The notes: a model not told the origin generated them from the sequence alone. A stretch of 64,000 bases of DNA from Bacteroidota bacterium (GCA_016866235.1 VGMW01000001.1:799731-863730); one strand, 5' to 3'; positions 47,620 through 57,624 are shown, counted from the stretch's first letter. Numbers and translations: made by a program.

Positions 47620-48969
47620 TCAAATTATGCCTGGCTCAGGGTGGGTGTAGCCGTTTCGGTAGGAGCGCTTAAGCAACGCCGTCGCCTGGACGTCGCCCTT
47701 TACGGTCATTGTTGCCGGGTCATAAACCAACGGTCTGCCAAGATCCATAGATAGATTGGCCAGAATACAACTGGCTGTAGAAATATGGGCTTCGTGTATG
47801 TCGGCTACAGGTTTTCTTTTCTCCTCAATCGCCTGAAGAAAATCCACCATTTGTCCACGGGTGGCGGGAGCACAATGCAATTCAATCATTCTTTCTGTGA
47901 CATCCTCAGGATATTTCTCCCGTTCGTAAAGGACATCGCCATGGATAACATCGCCTTTTCCTTCCGGATAGAAATCATAACGAGTGGTGCTTGCCCATAG
48001 GGTTCCTTTCTCACCGTAGATGGTAAACGCCCACGGGTAATCGGGGTTAACGGGTGTTCCCCAGGTGCGGTGTTGCCAAACGCAGTTTAACTCTGGATAT
48101 TCGAATACAGCGGTCTGCGTATCGGCAATATTGGATGCCGCATCTTTATCCATGAAGATTCCTCCGGTGGAAGAAATTTTTTGAGGCCATCCCAATTGAA
48201 GTAACCAGCGGACCGAATCGAACATGTGCACGCACATATCGCCCATAATCCCATTTCCATATTCCCTGAATGCTCGCCACCAGCCTCGGTGAGGATCATT
48301 ATCGTATACCCTTAGCGGTGCTGGTCCTGTCCAACGGTCATAATTCAGGAATTCTGGAATTGGTTTGGGATCTGGCCGCGATGAATTTCGCATGTGGTAA
48401 TAGCAACACATTTCCACATGTCTGATTTTCCCCAACAGTCCGGCGTCGAGAATATTTCTCTTGGCATCCAATAAATGGGGTGTAGATCGACGCTGTAAGC
48501 CTACCTGTACGGTGCGGTTGTATTTTCTCGCAGCAGCCACCATCGCTTCCCCTTCAATAACGTCGACGCTGATTGGTTTTTGAACATATACATGAGCGCC
48601 GGCTTTTATGGAATCGATGCAGGTGAGCGCATGCCAATGATCTGGCGTTCCTATCAGAACAATTTCTGGTTGGGTTTCTTTCAGCATTTTCTGATGGTCA
48701 TCGAAGAGTCGGGGTTTCGATAAAGGGCTACGCTCTTTGATCAGTGCTCGCGCTTCCTCAAGATGATTTTTGTCCACGTCGCACAATCCAACCACCCGAA
48801 CCGGTGCCACCTGAATCAGACGGAACAGGTCACTTTTGCCGTACCAACCACAACCGATCAAGGCGACCTTATACTCTTTGGGTGCCATTTCACGCATCAG
48901 GGCTGTTGCATCCAGTGCGCCGAGTGCAAGTCCGGAAATGGAGCTTTGTAGGAAAAATCGTCTCTGCAT
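47620..48969 (-). CDS. Gfo/Idh/MocA family oxidoreductase
   Basis: KVALIGCGWYGKSDLFRL, LIGTPDHWHALTCIDSIKAGAHVYVQKPIS, WWRAFREYGNGIMGDMCVHMFD. Confidence 0.92.
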   Translation of the reverse strand: MQRRFFLQSSISGLALGALDATALMREMAPKEYKVALIGCGWYGKSDLFRLIQVAPVRVVGLCDVDKNHLEEARALIKERSPLSKPRLFDDHQKMLKETQPEIVLIGTPDHWHALTCIDSIKAGAHVYVQKPISVDVIEGEAMVAAARKYNRTVQVGLQRRSTPHLLDAKRNILDAGLLGKIRHVEMCCYYHMRNSSRPDPKPIPEFLNYDRWTGPAPLRVYDNDPHRGWWRAFREYGNGIMGDMCVHMFDSVRWLLQLGWPQKISSTGGIFMDKDAASNIADTQTAVFEYPELNCVWQHRTWGTPVNPDYPWAFTIYGEKGTLWASTTRYDFYPEGKGDVIHGDVLYEREKYPEDVTERMIELHCAPATRGQMVDFLQAIEEKRKPVADIHEAHISTASCILANLSMDLGRPLVYDPATMTVKGDVQATALLKRSYRNGYTHPEPGII

Positions 48970-49064
48970 GGCTAGGGTGTGGTTTTAATTTTCAGAACTG
49001 AAAAATAAAGCAATACCGCCGTAAACCAAAGCCTGGAATTTGGCGCATACAATCCCCAAAATCC

Positions 49065-49072
49065 TACCTTTG
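49065..49072 (+). promoter_or_regulatory. candidate promoter -7 element TACCTTTG (with TTG ~22 nt upstream at 49040-49042)
   Basis: Matches TTG-N~22-TAnnTTTG, 11 nt before the ATG at 49084. Confidence 0.5.
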
Positions 49073-49083
49073 AGCCTTCGACC

Positions 49084-50037
49084 ATGTCCTTTTTAGAACT
49101 ACAAAAGATTTCATACGCCGATCCCGGTGGATTCACTTTACAGGAATTATCGCTGATTCTTGAGGAGGGCAAACGGATTGCCTTTGCCGGTGAAACTGGC
49201 TCTGGTAAAACAACCGTTTTAAAACTGATTTCTGGTTTGCTGCAACCAAGCTCTGGAAGAGTAATTCTCAAAGGAGATCAGGTTCGTGGTCCGGTCCAAA
49301 GCCTGGTTCCAGGAAACGAACGTGTGGCCTACTTATCACAGTTTTTTGAACTTCAAAAATTCCTGCGTGTAGAACAGATTTTAAAATATGCATCGCGTAT
49401 TTCCTCCATGGCCACCGAGCGCATCTATCGGATCTGTGAAATTGAGCACTTGCTGGAGCGAAAAACCGATCAGCTTTCTGGCGGTGAGCGACAGAGAATT
49501 GCCTTGGCAAGGCTTTTGGTGATGGCACCGGATCTCCTGTTGTTGGATGAACCATATTCTAACCTTGACTCCGCACACCGGATTAAAATGAAATCGGTGG
49601 TTGATAAGATTGGCGATCAACTTGGGATCACTTCCATCCTGGTTTCCCACGACTCTTTCGATACGTTACCGTGGGCTGATGAGATTTTTATTTTAAGAAA
49701 TGGTTCAGTCGTTCAACACGGTTCACCTGAAATGGTCTACCGCCGGCCGGTGGACGAGTATGTAGGGGCGCTGTTCGGCCGGTATAACCTCATTGCCATC
49801 GACCCTGGTGTTTCAGACACCAGGGCATTTTTAAGACCCGACGACCTCATCATCACCAAAGAAGAGGATTGTGAGTTGAGTGGTGAGGTAAAAAAAATAA
49901 GTTTTGCCGGTCCTTTCTTTGAAGTTCAGGTATCTGCTCCACAGGGAAACATTACGGTGTTGTCAGGTATGCCTGATTTTAAAGTTGGTGACCGGATCAA
50001 TTTGAAGGTCATTCCTGAGCGCGTTCATTTTCTCTAA
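49084..50037 (+). CDS. ABC transporter ATP-binding protein with C-terminal TOBE-like domain
   Basis: GETGSGKTT, LSGGERQRIALARLLVMAPDLLLLDEPYSNLD, VSHD; C-terminal beta-rich LRPDDLIITKEEDCELSGEVKKISFAGPFFEVQV. Confidence 0.88.
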   Translation: MSFLELQKISYADPGGFTLQELSLILEEGKRIAFAGETGSGKTTVLKLISGLLQPSSGRVILKGDQVRGPVQSLVPGNERVAYLSQFFELQKFLRVEQILKYASRISSMATERIYRICEIEHLLERKTDQLSGGERQRIALARLLVMAPDLLLLDEPYSNLDSAHRIKMKSVVDKIGDQLGITSILVSHDSFDTLPWADEIFILRNGSVVQHGSPEMVYRRPVDEYVGALFGRYNLIAIDPGVSDTRAFLRPDDLIITKEEDCELSGEVKKISFAGPFFEVQVSAPQGNITVLSGMPDFKVGDRINLKVIPERVHFL

Positions 50038-50110
50038 GAACATTTTCTGGTCGTAAAATTTCAGGCTGTTTCGAAGGGTAATTTTTTTAAATTGAGCCTT
50101 CAATTTTATT

Positions 50111-51145
50111 ATGAAAAAAGTCGTCACGTTTGGTGAAATCATGCTGCGTCTGGCTACGCCTGACCATCAGCGCTTTGTTCAGTCAACCCACCTCGAAGCC
50201 ACCTTCGGTGGTGGAGAAGCGAATGTTGCGGTATCGTTGGCCAATTATGGTTTACCCGCAACTTTTGTTACGCGGCTTCCCGACAACGACATCGCTCGTG
50301 CAGCAATGGCCAACCTTCGGAAATTGCAGGTTGACACCACTCAGATTATTTCAGGCGGTGAGCGATTGGGAATCTATTTTTTAGAGACCGGTGCTGTAGC
50401 GCGCCCCAGTAAGGTTGTTTACGATCGTTCCGGATCTTCCATTTCTACGATTCAACCAGGAATGATCAACTGGAATGACGTTTTTAAGGATGCACAATGG
50501 TTTCATTGGACCGGAATAACACCTGCCTTATCGGAGAGCACCGCCAAGGTCTGCCTCGAGGGTATTAAGGCGGCGAATGCATTGGGTATCACGGTTTCGA
50601 CCGACCTTAACTATCGAAAGAATCTTTGGAAATACGGAAAGAAGGCATCGGAAATTATGCCGGAGTTGGTGGAAGGTTGCGACATCATACTCGGTAATGA
50701 AGAGGACGCAGAAAAAGTTTTTGGAATCCATGCTGAAGGTGCTGATGTACACGGCGGTAAGGTGGATGCCGGGGCTTATGAATCTGTATGCCGACAGTTG
50801 TCGGCCAAATTTCCTCGCGCCAAGAAAATAATCATTACCCTCAGGGGGTCGATTAATGCAGACCACAATACCTGGTCCGGCACCCTGTTCGATGGCAAGA
50901 AAATGTATGTTTCACCCACCTACGACATCACACATATCGTGGATAGGGTAGGTGGAGGTGACTCCTTTATGGGGGGTCTTATTTATGGATTGATTACCTA
51001 TCCTGGTGATGATCAGAAGGCTTTGAATTTTGCAGTGGCGGCATCATGTTTGAAACATACCATCCATGGAGACTTTAACATGGTTACCGTGGAGGAAGTG
51101 CTGAACCTCATGAAAGGTGACGGAAGCGGAAGAGTTCAACGATAA
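50111..51145 (+). CDS. PfkB-family sugar kinase (2-dehydro-3-deoxygluconokinase-like)
   Basis: VTFGEIMLRLATPDHQRF, GGGEANVAVSLANYG, VDRVGGGDSFMGGLIYGL. Confidence 0.9.
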   Translation: MKKVVTFGEIMLRLATPDHQRFVQSTHLEATFGGGEANVAVSLANYGLPATFVTRLPDNDIARAAMANLRKLQVDTTQIISGGERLGIYFLETGAVARPSKVVYDRSGSSISTIQPGMINWNDVFKDAQWFHWTGITPALSESTAKVCLEGIKAANALGITVSTDLNYRKNLWKYGKKASEIMPELVEGCDIILGNEEDAEKVFGIHAEGADVHGGKVDAGAYESVCRQLSAKFPRAKKIIITLRGSINADHNTWSGTLFDGKKMYVSPTYDITHIVDRVGGGDSFMGGLIYGLITYPGDDQKALNFAVAASCLKHTIHGDFNMVTVEEVLNLMKGDGSGRVQR

Positions 51146-51154
51146 TCCAGGCAA

Positions 51155-51826
51155 ATGGCGAACACGGCGGTAATAACAAATGCGATCATCGCACAGGGCA
51201 TGTTGCCCCTGTTTTACAATTCAGATGAAGGGGTTAGCGTGGAAGTCCTCAGAGCACTTTATCAGGCAGGGGTGAAGGCGGTTGAATACACCAACCGAGG
51301 CGATGCGGCACGCGAAAACTTTAAACGACTTGTTGCGGTTAGGGATAGCGAAATGCCTGGATTGTTTCTTGGGATAGGCACCATAAAAAATATGACGGAA
51401 GCCCGGGATTATATGAGCATTGGAGCAGATTTTCTGGTTAGTCCCGGCTACGTTCAGGACATTGCACAGTATGCTGTCGTGAATCAGATTTTTTATGCTC
51501 CTGGTTGTATGACGCCTTCTGAAATCATTGCCGCAGAAAACACAGGCATTGCATTTATAAAGTTGTTTCCCGGTAACCTCCTCGGCCCTGAGTTTATGTC
51601 CACCATCAAAGACGTATTTCCTAAACTGAAGTTTATGCCCACCGGTGGTGTCGATACCACGCGTGAAAATCTTGAAGCCTGGTTTACATCAGGAGTGTGT
51701 GCCGTAGGAATGGGAAGTAAACTGGTTAGCAAAAAGTTGATGGAACAACGCCATTACGCTGCCATCACGGAGGCAACCCGTGACGTTCTCTCGACAATTG
51801 CTGAAATCAGAAATCATGGAAAATAA
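51155..51826 (+). CDS. 2-dehydro-3-deoxy-phosphogluconate aldolase family protein
   Basis: LYQAGVKAVEYTNRGDAARENF, IGADFLVSPGY, IKLFPGNLLGPEFM, PTGGVDTTRENLEAWF. Confidence 0.9.
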   Translation: MANTAVITNAIIAQGMLPLFYNSDEGVSVEVLRALYQAGVKAVEYTNRGDAARENFKRLVAVRDSEMPGLFLGIGTIKNMTEARDYMSIGADFLVSPGYVQDIAQYAVVNQIFYAPGCMTPSEIIAAENTGIAFIKLFPGNLLGPEFMSTIKDVFPKLKFMPTGGVDTTRENLEAWFTSGVCAVGMGSKLVSKKLMEQRHYAAITEATRDVLSTIAEIRNHGK

Positions 51827-53372
51827 ATCCGATGTATTGGTAGTAGGCGCTGGTCACAATGGTTTGGTGGCTGCGTTACTGTTGGCCCGAAGTGGTTTGA
51901 AAGTCACCGTTCTGGAAGACCAACCAGTAATCGGAGGCGCCGTGAGGACGGAATACCCATTTAAAAAGGTGCCCAATCTGGGCACCAGCACCGGTGCATA
52001 CCTGCTTGGTGTTATGCAGCCGGAACTGTTAAAAAAACTTAACCTTGACCTTCCGCTCTACCGCAGAGATCCTCACTACTTCCTTCCCACAACGGGCAAC
52101 AAATACCTTTTGTTTGGGTCCGACCGTGAGGCCATGAAACAGCAATTTGTTTCCTTTTTCTCTGAAGCCGACTGGCGTGCCAATGAGGCGTTAACAGAAG
52201 AGATTGGTCAGATCCGTGACGATGTGGCGCCAACATGGATGCAGGAACCGCTTTCGATCGAAGAAACCGCAGATCGTTTTATCCGGCCTGCACTTCAGGA
52301 GCATTTTATCAGATTGTGCCGCGGTCCGGTAGGCGAGTACATCGACCGTTTTGGTTTTCAAAGTGATCTGGTGAAAGCAATGTATGCCGTTACCGATGGC
52401 TTCTCAGGATTGTTCGGAACCTGGGATACGCCTGGTACCGGAATGAATTTTTTGGTTCATAACATGTGTCGCTTACCGGGTAGCGACGGAACCTGGATGA
52501 TTGTCGGTGGTGGCATGGGCACGGTAACCAGAAAACTTGCTGAAGCATGTCAGGCGGCAGGTGCAACCATCCTCACGTCAAAAAAAGTTTCCGCCATTGA
52601 AACAGAAGCAGGTGTAGCCAAAGGCGTGGTGCTTGCAAACGGAGAGAAATATTCCGCAACAACGGTCGTGGTCAATGCCGATCCATTCCGGATGCGTGAC
52701 CTTATTGGAAGTCATAAACTTCCTGAGGCTTACAACCAGCGGATTGACGGCTACAAAAAGCCGGGCTCTACCATGAAGGTGAACCTCGCCTTAAAGGGAT
52801 TGCCACGATTCACCTGTCTGCCCGAAGACCGTGGACAGTTTGGTCCGACGATACATTTATTGCCGGAAGAAAAAGATGTGATGAGAAGCCTCCAGGATGG
52901 ATTCAAAGCGGTCAGTGAAGGTCGCCTCGATCCATTCCCCACCATTGAATGGTACATCCATACCACGGTTGACCCTTCTTTGCGCGATGCTGATGGTCAT
53001 CACAACTCAGCATTGTTTGTGCAATGGGTACCACTTGAAATCAAGGGTAGTTCCTGGGAGCAGGAAGAGGAGAAATACGTCCGGCATTTGTTGTCCATTT
53101 GCGATCGCTTTGCACCGAACACCAGCAGTCTGGTCGCTGATGTATTTCCACTTCATCCTGGTAAAATTGAAAAGCATTTCGGGATCACCGGTGGCCACAT
53201 CCACCATGTCGATAACAGTTTTGGATTCGCCGATCGCCTTCCTTATGTAACGCCGATTCAGGGCGTTTATTCGGCCAGTGCTGGCACCCATCCTGCAGGC
53301 TCTGTGATTGGTTGTGCGGGTCACAATGCCGCCATGCGCGTAATGAAGGACATGGGTGTTCGCAAGTCCTGA
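51816..53372 (+). CDS. phytoene desaturase-like FAD-dependent oxidoreductase (NAD(P)/FAD family)
   Basis: DVLVVGAGHNGLVAALLLARSGLKVTVLE; C-terminal GVYSASAGTHPAGSVIGCAGHNAAMRVM. Start at MENKSD. Confidence 0.85.
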   Translation: MENKSDVLVVGAGHNGLVAALLLARSGLKVTVLEDQPVIGGAVRTEYPFKKVPNLGTSTGAYLLGVMQPELLKKLNLDLPLYRRDPHYFLPTTGNKYLLFGSDREAMKQQFVSFFSEADWRANEALTEEIGQIRDDVAPTWMQEPLSIEETADRFIRPALQEHFIRLCRGPVGEYIDRFGFQSDLVKAMYAVTDGFSGLFGTWDTPGTGMNFLVHNMCRLPGSDGTWMIVGGGMGTVTRKLAEACQAAGATILTSKKVSAIETEAGVAKGVVLANGEKYSATTVVVNADPFRMRDLIGSHKLPEAYNQRIDGYKKPGSTMKVNLALKGLPRFTCLPEDRGQFGPTIHLLPEEKDVMRSLQDGFKAVSEGRLDPFPTIEWYIHTTVDPSLRDADGHHNSALFVQWVPLEIKGSSWEQEEEKYVRHLLSICDRFAPNTSSLVADVFPLHPGKIEKHFGITGGHIHHVDNSFGFADRLPYVTPIQGVYSASAGTHPAGSVIGCAGHNAAMRVMKDMGVRKS

Positions 53373-53382
53373 TTACGTCGGC

Positions 53383-54750
53383 TCACAGGTTGGTGATGAA
53401 CAGCATGGCCAAAATGAAAGGCGCAAAATACCTGATCAAAAAAAGCCAGAGGTTATACAACCCATTGGAAATGGGCTGCATTTCATTTCGGTTCGCTTGT
53501 TGATTGAGTGCCCATCCCGCTACCACTGCCATAAGAATTCCGCAGATAGGCATCACCAAATTTGAGCTGAGGTAGTCCAATGCATCAAAAAAGTTTTTTC
53601 CGAAGAAAGGCTTCCAATCTGCGAGCAGGTTGAAGGAAAGAATACTTGGGATACCAATGATCCACAATAGAATTCCTGCGATGATGGTGATCCTTTTTCG
53701 GTAGCCACCTGATTTGAATTCAAGATGGCCGATAATGGATTCCAGCAGCGAAATACTTGAGGTTAAGGCTGCGATAAAAAGCAGTAGAAAAAATAATGAT
53801 CCAACCACATTTCCTGCGGGCATGCTGATAAAAGCCACCGGTAAAGTGGTGAAAATCAATCCCGGTCCTTCTGCTGGCGACAAGCCATAGCCAAAGACGA
53901 TTGGAAATATTGCCAGACCAGCCAGGATGGAAGCTAGTCCATCCGAAAAAGCAATGATCATTGCCGATGGAAGGATGGAGCTTTTTTCAGGCATGTATGC
54001 GCCGTAAGTAAGCATGACCCCAACGCCAATGCCGAGGGAGAAAAATGCCTGGCCGAAAGCTTTCAGGATTACTTCCTGATTGATTTTTTCAAAGTCAGGG
54101 GTGAATAAAAACCGAACTGCAGCACTGAAGTCGGCGGTCACGGCGCTGTAAACAACCAGCGCGATAAGAATTCCAAAAAGCAAAGGCATCATCCATTTCA
54201 CAGACGACTCAAGTCCTTTTTTAATGCCCATCGCCACAATCCAGATGGTGGCTCCAAGGAAAATCACTTGTCCGACCGACATACGCAAGGGGCTGTTCAA
54301 CAGTTCGTTGAAACGTGCTCTGGACGCTTCACCGGCTTCAATTTGATTTCTGGAGCTTGATTCACCCAAACCAAACAAGGTTGTGAAAAAATAATCAACA
54401 GTCCAACCGGCGATCACACAGTAAAAGGTCAGGACCAAAAACACAGTTGTCATGCCGGTCCATCCAAACCAGGTCCATGACTTGCTGATGCCATCGGTAT
54501 CAGACAAAAGAGACAGGCTGTTGACCATTCCTGTTCTTCCCCTTCTTCCGATAAGAAATTCAGCGGCCAATACAGGGATGCCCATCAGCAAAAGGGAAAG
54601 AAGGTAGACCAATACAAAGGCACCACCTCCATTTTCACCGGCCAGATAGGTGAATTTCCAGATGTTGGAAAGTCCCACCGAGCTTCCAATGGAGGCCAGG
54701 ATAAACAGGTAGTGGGAGGACCAGGTAATGGATTTTTTAGGTGCTTCCAA
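53383..54750 (-). CDS. sodium-dependent transporter (SNF/NSS family)
   Basis: WSSHYLFILASIGSSVGLSNIWKFTYLAGENGGGAFVLVYLL (NSS signature), multiple TM segments. Confidence 0.93.
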   Translation of the reverse strand: MEAPKKSITWSSHYLFILASIGSSVGLSNIWKFTYLAGENGGGAFVLVYLLSLLLMGIPVLAAEFLIGRRGRTGMVNSLSLLSDTDGISKSWTWFGWTGMTTVFLVLTFYCVIAGWTVDYFFTTLFGLGESSSRNQIEAGEASRARFNELLNSPLRMSVGQVIFLGATIWIVAMGIKKGLESSVKWMMPLLFGILIALVVYSAVTADFSAAVRFLFTPDFEKINQEVILKAFGQAFFSLGIGVGVMLTYGAYMPEKSSILPSAMIIAFSDGLASILAGLAIFPIVFGYGLSPAEGPGLIFTTLPVAFISMPAGNVVGSLFFLLLFIAALTSSISLLESIIGHLEFKSGGYRKRITIIAGILLWIIGIPSILSFNLLADWKPFFGKNFFDALDYLSSNLVMPICGILMAVVAGWALNQQANRNEMQPISNGLYNLWLFLIRYFAPFILAMLFITNL

Positions 54751-54757
54751 GGGCTGT

Positions 54758-55789
54758 TTAGATGTTGTTCAGGTTGTAGCGCATGATTTTGCCGTGTGGT
54801 CCGTCCTTAATGCGTTCGGCATCGAATACATCACCTTCAGGACCATGGGCAAAGGCAGCAATGGATTCTATTTCTTCGGCAGTCAGTTGAAAGTTGGTGC
54901 AATGCAGATTTTCTTTCAGGAAGCGGGCAGTGCCTGCGCCAATGATCACCGAGGCAACCGCGGGGCGTGAGAGTACATAGGCGGTGGCAACATTGGTGAT
55001 GCTCGCTTCGTATTTTTCTCCAATGGTTTTCAACAGCGCTAATAACTGCTGTAACCGGTTCCATCCGCCGAACGCATCGATGATGAGCTTGTATTTGATT
55101 TGTGATCTGTTTTCAAAGGGTGCTATCGGCTCTGGTTGGTTTTGCCAGCGCTCGCTTAAAAATCCGCCGGCCACCGTTCCATAACACAAAAGTTTGACCT
55201 GGTGCTTCAGGCATAGGTCTACAAGTGATTTTTCAGGTCGGTTGTCGAGAACAGAATATTGTACTTGTAGCGAGGAAAGTTTTATTCCTGATTCCAGGAT
55301 TTCCCTGGTGGTGGTGGTATTAAAATTCGTTCCGGAAATAGTTTTGATTTTGCCTTGTACGCGAAGCTCCTCCAACCAGTGCGCGGTTTCCACATATCGT
55401 TTCACCTCATAATTCCACCAGCTAAACTGCACCATATCAAGGGCCTCCACCCCAAGGCGAAGGAGTGACCGGTCGATTACTTTCTCTACATAAGATTTGG
55501 TGATGGTCTGCAGCGCATCATAATCCGGTACAAATTTCGTAAGCACCCTGATGTTTGCTGCGTGCCCCTTTTTCTTTTGCTCTGAAATAAATTTTCCGAT
55601 GAGCTCCTCCACACCGGTATAGATATCGGCGCAATCGAAGGTGTACACGCCGGCATCCAGAAAGGCTTCCATATCACCAACTGGATTTTGAGCCGGCTGT
55701 TGTCGGTGTCCCTCGCTAAGTTGCCAACCACCCTTAATGATTCGGGAAATGCTTAATCCGCCAGAAAGGGAAATTTGTGGTACGGTCAT
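54758..55789 (-). CDS. aldo/keto reductase
   Basis: LDAGVYTFDCADIYTGVEELIG, SLLRLGVEALDMVQFSWW, ISGTNFNTTTTREIL, VASVIIGAGTARFLKENL. Start at MTVPQISL. Confidence 0.87.
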   Translation of the reverse strand: MTVPQISLSGGLSISRIIKGGWQLSEGHRQQPAQNPVGDMEAFLDAGVYTFDCADIYTGVEELIGKFISEQKKKGHAANIRVLTKFVPDYDALQTITKSYVEKVIDRSLLRLGVEALDMVQFSWWNYEVKRYVETAHWLEELRVQGKIKTISGTNFNTTTTREILESGIKLSSLQVQYSVLDNRPEKSLVDLCLKHQVKLLCYGTVAGGFLSERWQNQPEPIAPFENRSQIKYKLIIDAFGGWNRLQQLLALLKTIGEKYEASITNVATAYVLSRPAVASVIIGAGTARFLKENLHCTNFQLTAEEIESIAAFAHGPEGDVFDAERIKDGPHGKIMRYNLNNI

Positions 55790-55793
55790 TTGA

Positions 55794-56144
55794 TTACTTC
55801 CAGGAGTGGTCTCCATCCTGCGGAACCACGGTCGTGGTTTCGCGTCGGATGATTTGTTTACCAGTCCTGCTGATACGGAATTGTGCTCCGCAATGTGGAT
55901 CCGGACAGGCAATTACATGATCGGTGGCCATCCAGTCCGCTGGATTCAATGGACGTTGTTTGGTGGGCAGCAGTGGGATCAGTGCTGCGAGTGCATACAT
56001 GGAGAACGGCTGATTATTGAGGAAATATAAGTTCTCACCTTTCACCTCAATCGCAGGCCCAATCTGATGGCTGCAAACGAAAGGACGTCCGCTTTCTACA
56101 ACATCAATTCTTAAATCGTAGAGTTCAAATGTAGCTTGTTCCAT
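55794..56144 (-). CDS. TIGR04076 family-like protein
   Basis: ELYDLRIDVVE, FSMYALAALIPLLPTKQRPLNPADWMATDHVIACPDP resembles TIGR04076; recalled family pattern, not searched. Confidence 0.65.
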   Translation of the reverse strand: MEQATFELYDLRIDVVESGRPFVCSHQIGPAIEVKGENLYFLNNQPFSMYALAALIPLLPTKQRPLNPADWMATDHVIACPDPHCGAQFRISRTGKQIIRRETTTVVPQDGDHSWK

Positions 56145-56150
56145 GACTGG

Positions 56151-57530
56151 TTAATTTTTTACAAAGACCAGGTATTGCCATGGCTCCATATTGAGCGGAG
56201 AGCCCATGCTAAGCTTAAATTCTTTTCCGCTGAAATAATCCTGGTAAACACCTTCTACCGATTGATCTGTTAATTGAAAGCGCTGCGGTTTGCCTGAGAA
56301 ATTCAATACACCAATGACGGTATTATTCTCTTTGGTTCTTTTGAAGGCATAGATGTCCTGATCCTGATTGATGCGCACGGGCTGTCCTCCGTATGCGCCT
56401 GCCCACAGTGCTTTATTTTGCTTTTTAAGTGCGGTGAGTTGTTTGTAGAATGGCTGTAGCCCAAGGGAATCTTTCCAGTTGATGTTATCCTTTTCAAAAA
56501 ACTTGAGTCGTTTGGCTAAACCTGCTTCCTGTCCACTGTAAATCATCGGAATGCCATAGGCTGTGAAAATAAACGTAGCGAATGTTTTATGACCGTCGCC
56601 GTATTTTTCAAACATCGTGCCCGACCAGGAGTTTTCATCGTGGTTGGTAATCATGGTCATCCGGAACGGCGCTCTTCCATATTCCTTCATATCCCTGTCA
56701 ATCCAGGCTGCAACGTCGTTGGCGCTTTTCTTTCCGACAGCGACATCTTCTGTCAGATGCAGCAACTCCCAGGCGTAGGTGAGATCGAACTGAAGGTGCA
56801 TGCGTGCACCATCCCATTCAGCGAGCCAAAGCAGATCTTTGATCGGATCCAGCTCCTGTCGCACTTCTTCCCAGAAATAAAGTGGTATCTCGTGGCCTGC
56901 GTGGTCACAGCGGTATCCATCGATATTAAATTCGGTTACCCAGTATTTCATGGCGTCGATCATGGCTGCGCGCGTGCCCGGATTGGTGTGATCAAGTAAG
57001 GCAATATCGGTCCAGTCTGCCTCATGCATGATGTTTCCATCTTTATCGCGCACATAAAATTCAGGATGCTCGGTGGTCCACACATTATCATAAGCACTGT
57101 GGTTGGGTACCCAGTCCATGATCACGGCCATCCCCAAATCATGGGCTTGTTGTACAAGGTTTTTAAAGTCCTCTGCTGTGCCAAACTCTGGATTGACGCC
57201 CTTGTAATCTTTAACGGAGTAATAACTGCCTAAAGGTTCCTTTCTGTTCTTTTCACCGATCGGATGGATGGGCATGAACCATAGCATGTCTATCCCCAAA
57301 TCCTTAAGCCTTGGTAATTCCTTTGCGAAGGCATTGAAGGTGCCCTCCGGCGAGTATTGCCGGATGTTCACCTCATAAATGGTGTAAGATGCTGCCTTGG
57401 CAGGATAGACATCAGTTTCTGAATTGGTCTTGGCTGTTTCTTTGTTCGGCTGACAGGCATTGAACAACAGTAGGTTTATAAGTAAGCAAACGATGATTAA
57501 CCTTTTCATACGATGGGTTTTATAGGTCAC
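56151..57530 (-). CDS. alpha-amylase family glycosyl hydrolase (GH13), lipoprotein
   Basis: YEVNIRQYSPEGTFNAF, IMDWVPNHSAYDN, DGYRCDHAGHEIP, WLAEWD, MITNHDENSWSGT; lipobox LLLFNAC. Probable start is the internal MKRLIIVCLL. Confidence 0.92.
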   Translation of the reverse strand: MTYKTHRMKRLIIVCLLINLLLFNACQPNKETAKTNSETDVYPAKAASYTIYEVNIRQYSPEGTFNAFAKELPRLKDLGIDMLWFMPIHPIGEKNRKEPLGSYYSVKDYKGVNPEFGTAEDFKNLVQQAHDLGMAVIMDWVPNHSAYDNVWTTEHPEFYVRDKDGNIMHEADWTDIALLDHTNPGTRAAMIDAMKYWVTEFNIDGYRCDHAGHEIPLYFWEEVRQELDPIKDLLWLAEWDGARMHLQFDLTYAWELLHLTEDVAVGKKSANDVAAWIDRDMKEYGRAPFRMTMITNHDENSWSGTMFEKYGDGHKTFATFIFTAYGIPMIYSGQEAGLAKRLKFFEKDNINWKDSLGLQPFYKQLTALKKQNKALWAGAYGGQPVRINQDQDIYAFKRTKENNTVIGVLNFSGKPQRFQLTDQSVEGVYQDYFSGKEFKLSMGSPLNMEPWQYLVFVKN

Positions 57531-57597
57531 GAATTTGCAGTAAAACCCCCGTCCCTCAAAATGCCTATTGGTGAAGTTTCCGCTGTCAATTTTATTG

Positions 57598-57605
57598 TAG
57601 GTTTG
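57598..57605 (+). promoter_or_regulatory. candidate -7 element TAGGTTTG
   Basis: Matches TAnnTTTG, 19 nt before the ATG at 57625. Confidence 0.4.
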
Positions 57606-57624
57606 TTCGCTAACCGGTTTAGAA

